64,000 bases of DNA from Fasciolopsis buskii (Eukaryota > Platyhelminthes > Trematoda > Plagiorchiida > Fasciolidae): the NCBI GenBank assembly GCA_008360955.1, contig LUCM01000150.1:60391-124390 (forward strand), read 5' to 3'. The translations under genes were made by a program, and so were the position numbers. The notes below the pieces were generated by a model. That model was not told where the DNA came from. It did no database searches and saw only the letters and a list, made by a program, of their open reading frames with translations. Below are positions 63,105 through 64,000 of this stretch, piece by piece. Within the stretch, counting starts at the first letter, position 1. Every line of letters starts with the position of its first letter.

Positions 63105-64000
63105 CACATGGTCTTTCGGATTATATTCGTGAACAGTGGGAGAATTTTTCCATTCCAGTCAACTGCCCACCAGTATGTGTTCTCTTGGTATTATCGACCC
63201 ACGTAACGTGCTTCGTTCTGTTCACATCTGTTCATTATCGTTCATTGAAATCGAGGAAGGAGCTCGTAGTATGGCGGGCAGAGGCTAGTATAATAACTTG
63301 AGAATCCGCGCTAAACAGTGTTTTCCATCAGTGCCACTCACCAAGTCGGCACAAATGGTGAGTCCCAACTGTCAGCCGTGAAAAATGAATGGAAGTAAAC
63401 AAAATCGCTTTATTACCGTTAAAGTGACCCATATTCCTAGAGAATAAATAGCTCATACGGAGTGGCTTTTGTTTACTTCTGTCGAGAGAATAACTGTCAC
63501 GTCGGCTCGATGAAGCTATTTTACTCAACGGTCAATGAGGTTTGTTGTCAGGGTCAGGGAACTGCCTTTTTCTCTCTCGGAATACGCACGTCTCCTATGC
63601 TTATTACATGCAGACTGAAATCTCGAAACTGCTTTTATCAATCCCCCCACTGGCTTTACTGCTTCCCAGCTATTTTTTCCTGGTTCACTGACTTATGAGT
63701 AGCTGAAATGGCATGTCTAGAGTATCACTGGTCAACACAGTAAAAACTACGGCATTTACTAGTTTTACTCCTATCGTTATCTCCTATTCGTGTCTTCCTT
63801 CATACAGTAAATTTGCTCTGGCTGTCTCTACATTCATCTGCAAGCTCAAAATTAAAACTCCGTTGGGTCAACAATAAAGGATAGAAAACAGACTGAATCA
63901 CATTCTAATCTATCATGTCCCCAGTTCTCTGACTATATTCTGATGGCTTGCAGGAGAGAAGGGAACGCCCAAAAATCACTTGATAAACTAGGCTTGTTAC
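63105..64000. other. Non-coding stretch, nothing assignable
   Basis: Short frames only; no repeat or RNA gene recognised. Confidence 0.4.

Noticed and set aside
1..64000. CRISPR arrays, operons, prophage or bacterial genes
   Set aside because: No regularly spaced direct repeats, no long adjacent ORFs and no ribosome binding site pattern; the window is eukaryotic.

Overview
The window is eukaryotic nuclear DNA. It has no operons and few long open frames. It contains short exon-like frames bounded by GT/AG signals, introns of hundreds of bases to about 15 kb, and many decayed non-LTR retrotransposon pieces. The reverse transcriptase families, the tRNA-related short repeats and the large introns fit a metazoan with a repeat-rich genome. 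I think a digenean fluke (flatworm) is most likely, but that is inference from the element types, not proof.

The best-supported gene lies on the minus strand from about 39.85 kb down to 5.7 kb. It encodes a protein of the Unc13/BAIAP3 (Munc13-like) family. Reading down the minus strand, exons give in family order: the end of a C2A domain (39.5-39.85 kb), the start of the C2A-MUN linker (39.0 and 38.3 kb), MUN N-terminal segments (37.7, 33.0 and 32.7 kb), the MHD1 part (30.0, 29.6 and 25.3 kb), the 'LC..LNN' segment (21.2 kb) and the MHD2 block (5.7-6.2 kb). Several junctions keep phase and join conserved motifs across the splice, for example 'GQFDISNQ' at 25.2 kb to 'LCIGLNNLDSV' at 21.3 kb. 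I did not find the C2A start, part of MHD1, or C2B. They may lie in unrecognised short exons or outside the window.

Repeats. A CR1/Jockey-type RT remnant opens the window (1-1060), and a 3' piece of the same family lies in an intron (24.2-24.7 kb, minus). A longer endonuclease+RT element of a second family lies at 52.0-54.54 kb (plus), and another RT fragment lies at 55.3-55.7 kb. All are disrupted by stops and frameshifts. A tRNA-related short repeat occurs at 3.0-3.24 kb and 4.69-4.87 kb. The second copy has a perfect 15-bp target-site duplication and an inverted 5' part.

From 54.6 to 63.1 kb there are isolated exon-like frames on both strands (54.62, 58.0, 58.5, 59.2-59.5, 62.8 kb) that look coding but that I could not name. 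Long stretches (6.2-21.0 and 39.9-51.6 kb among them) hold nothing I can assign with confidence. No rRNA gene, intact tRNA gene or CRISPR array was seen.
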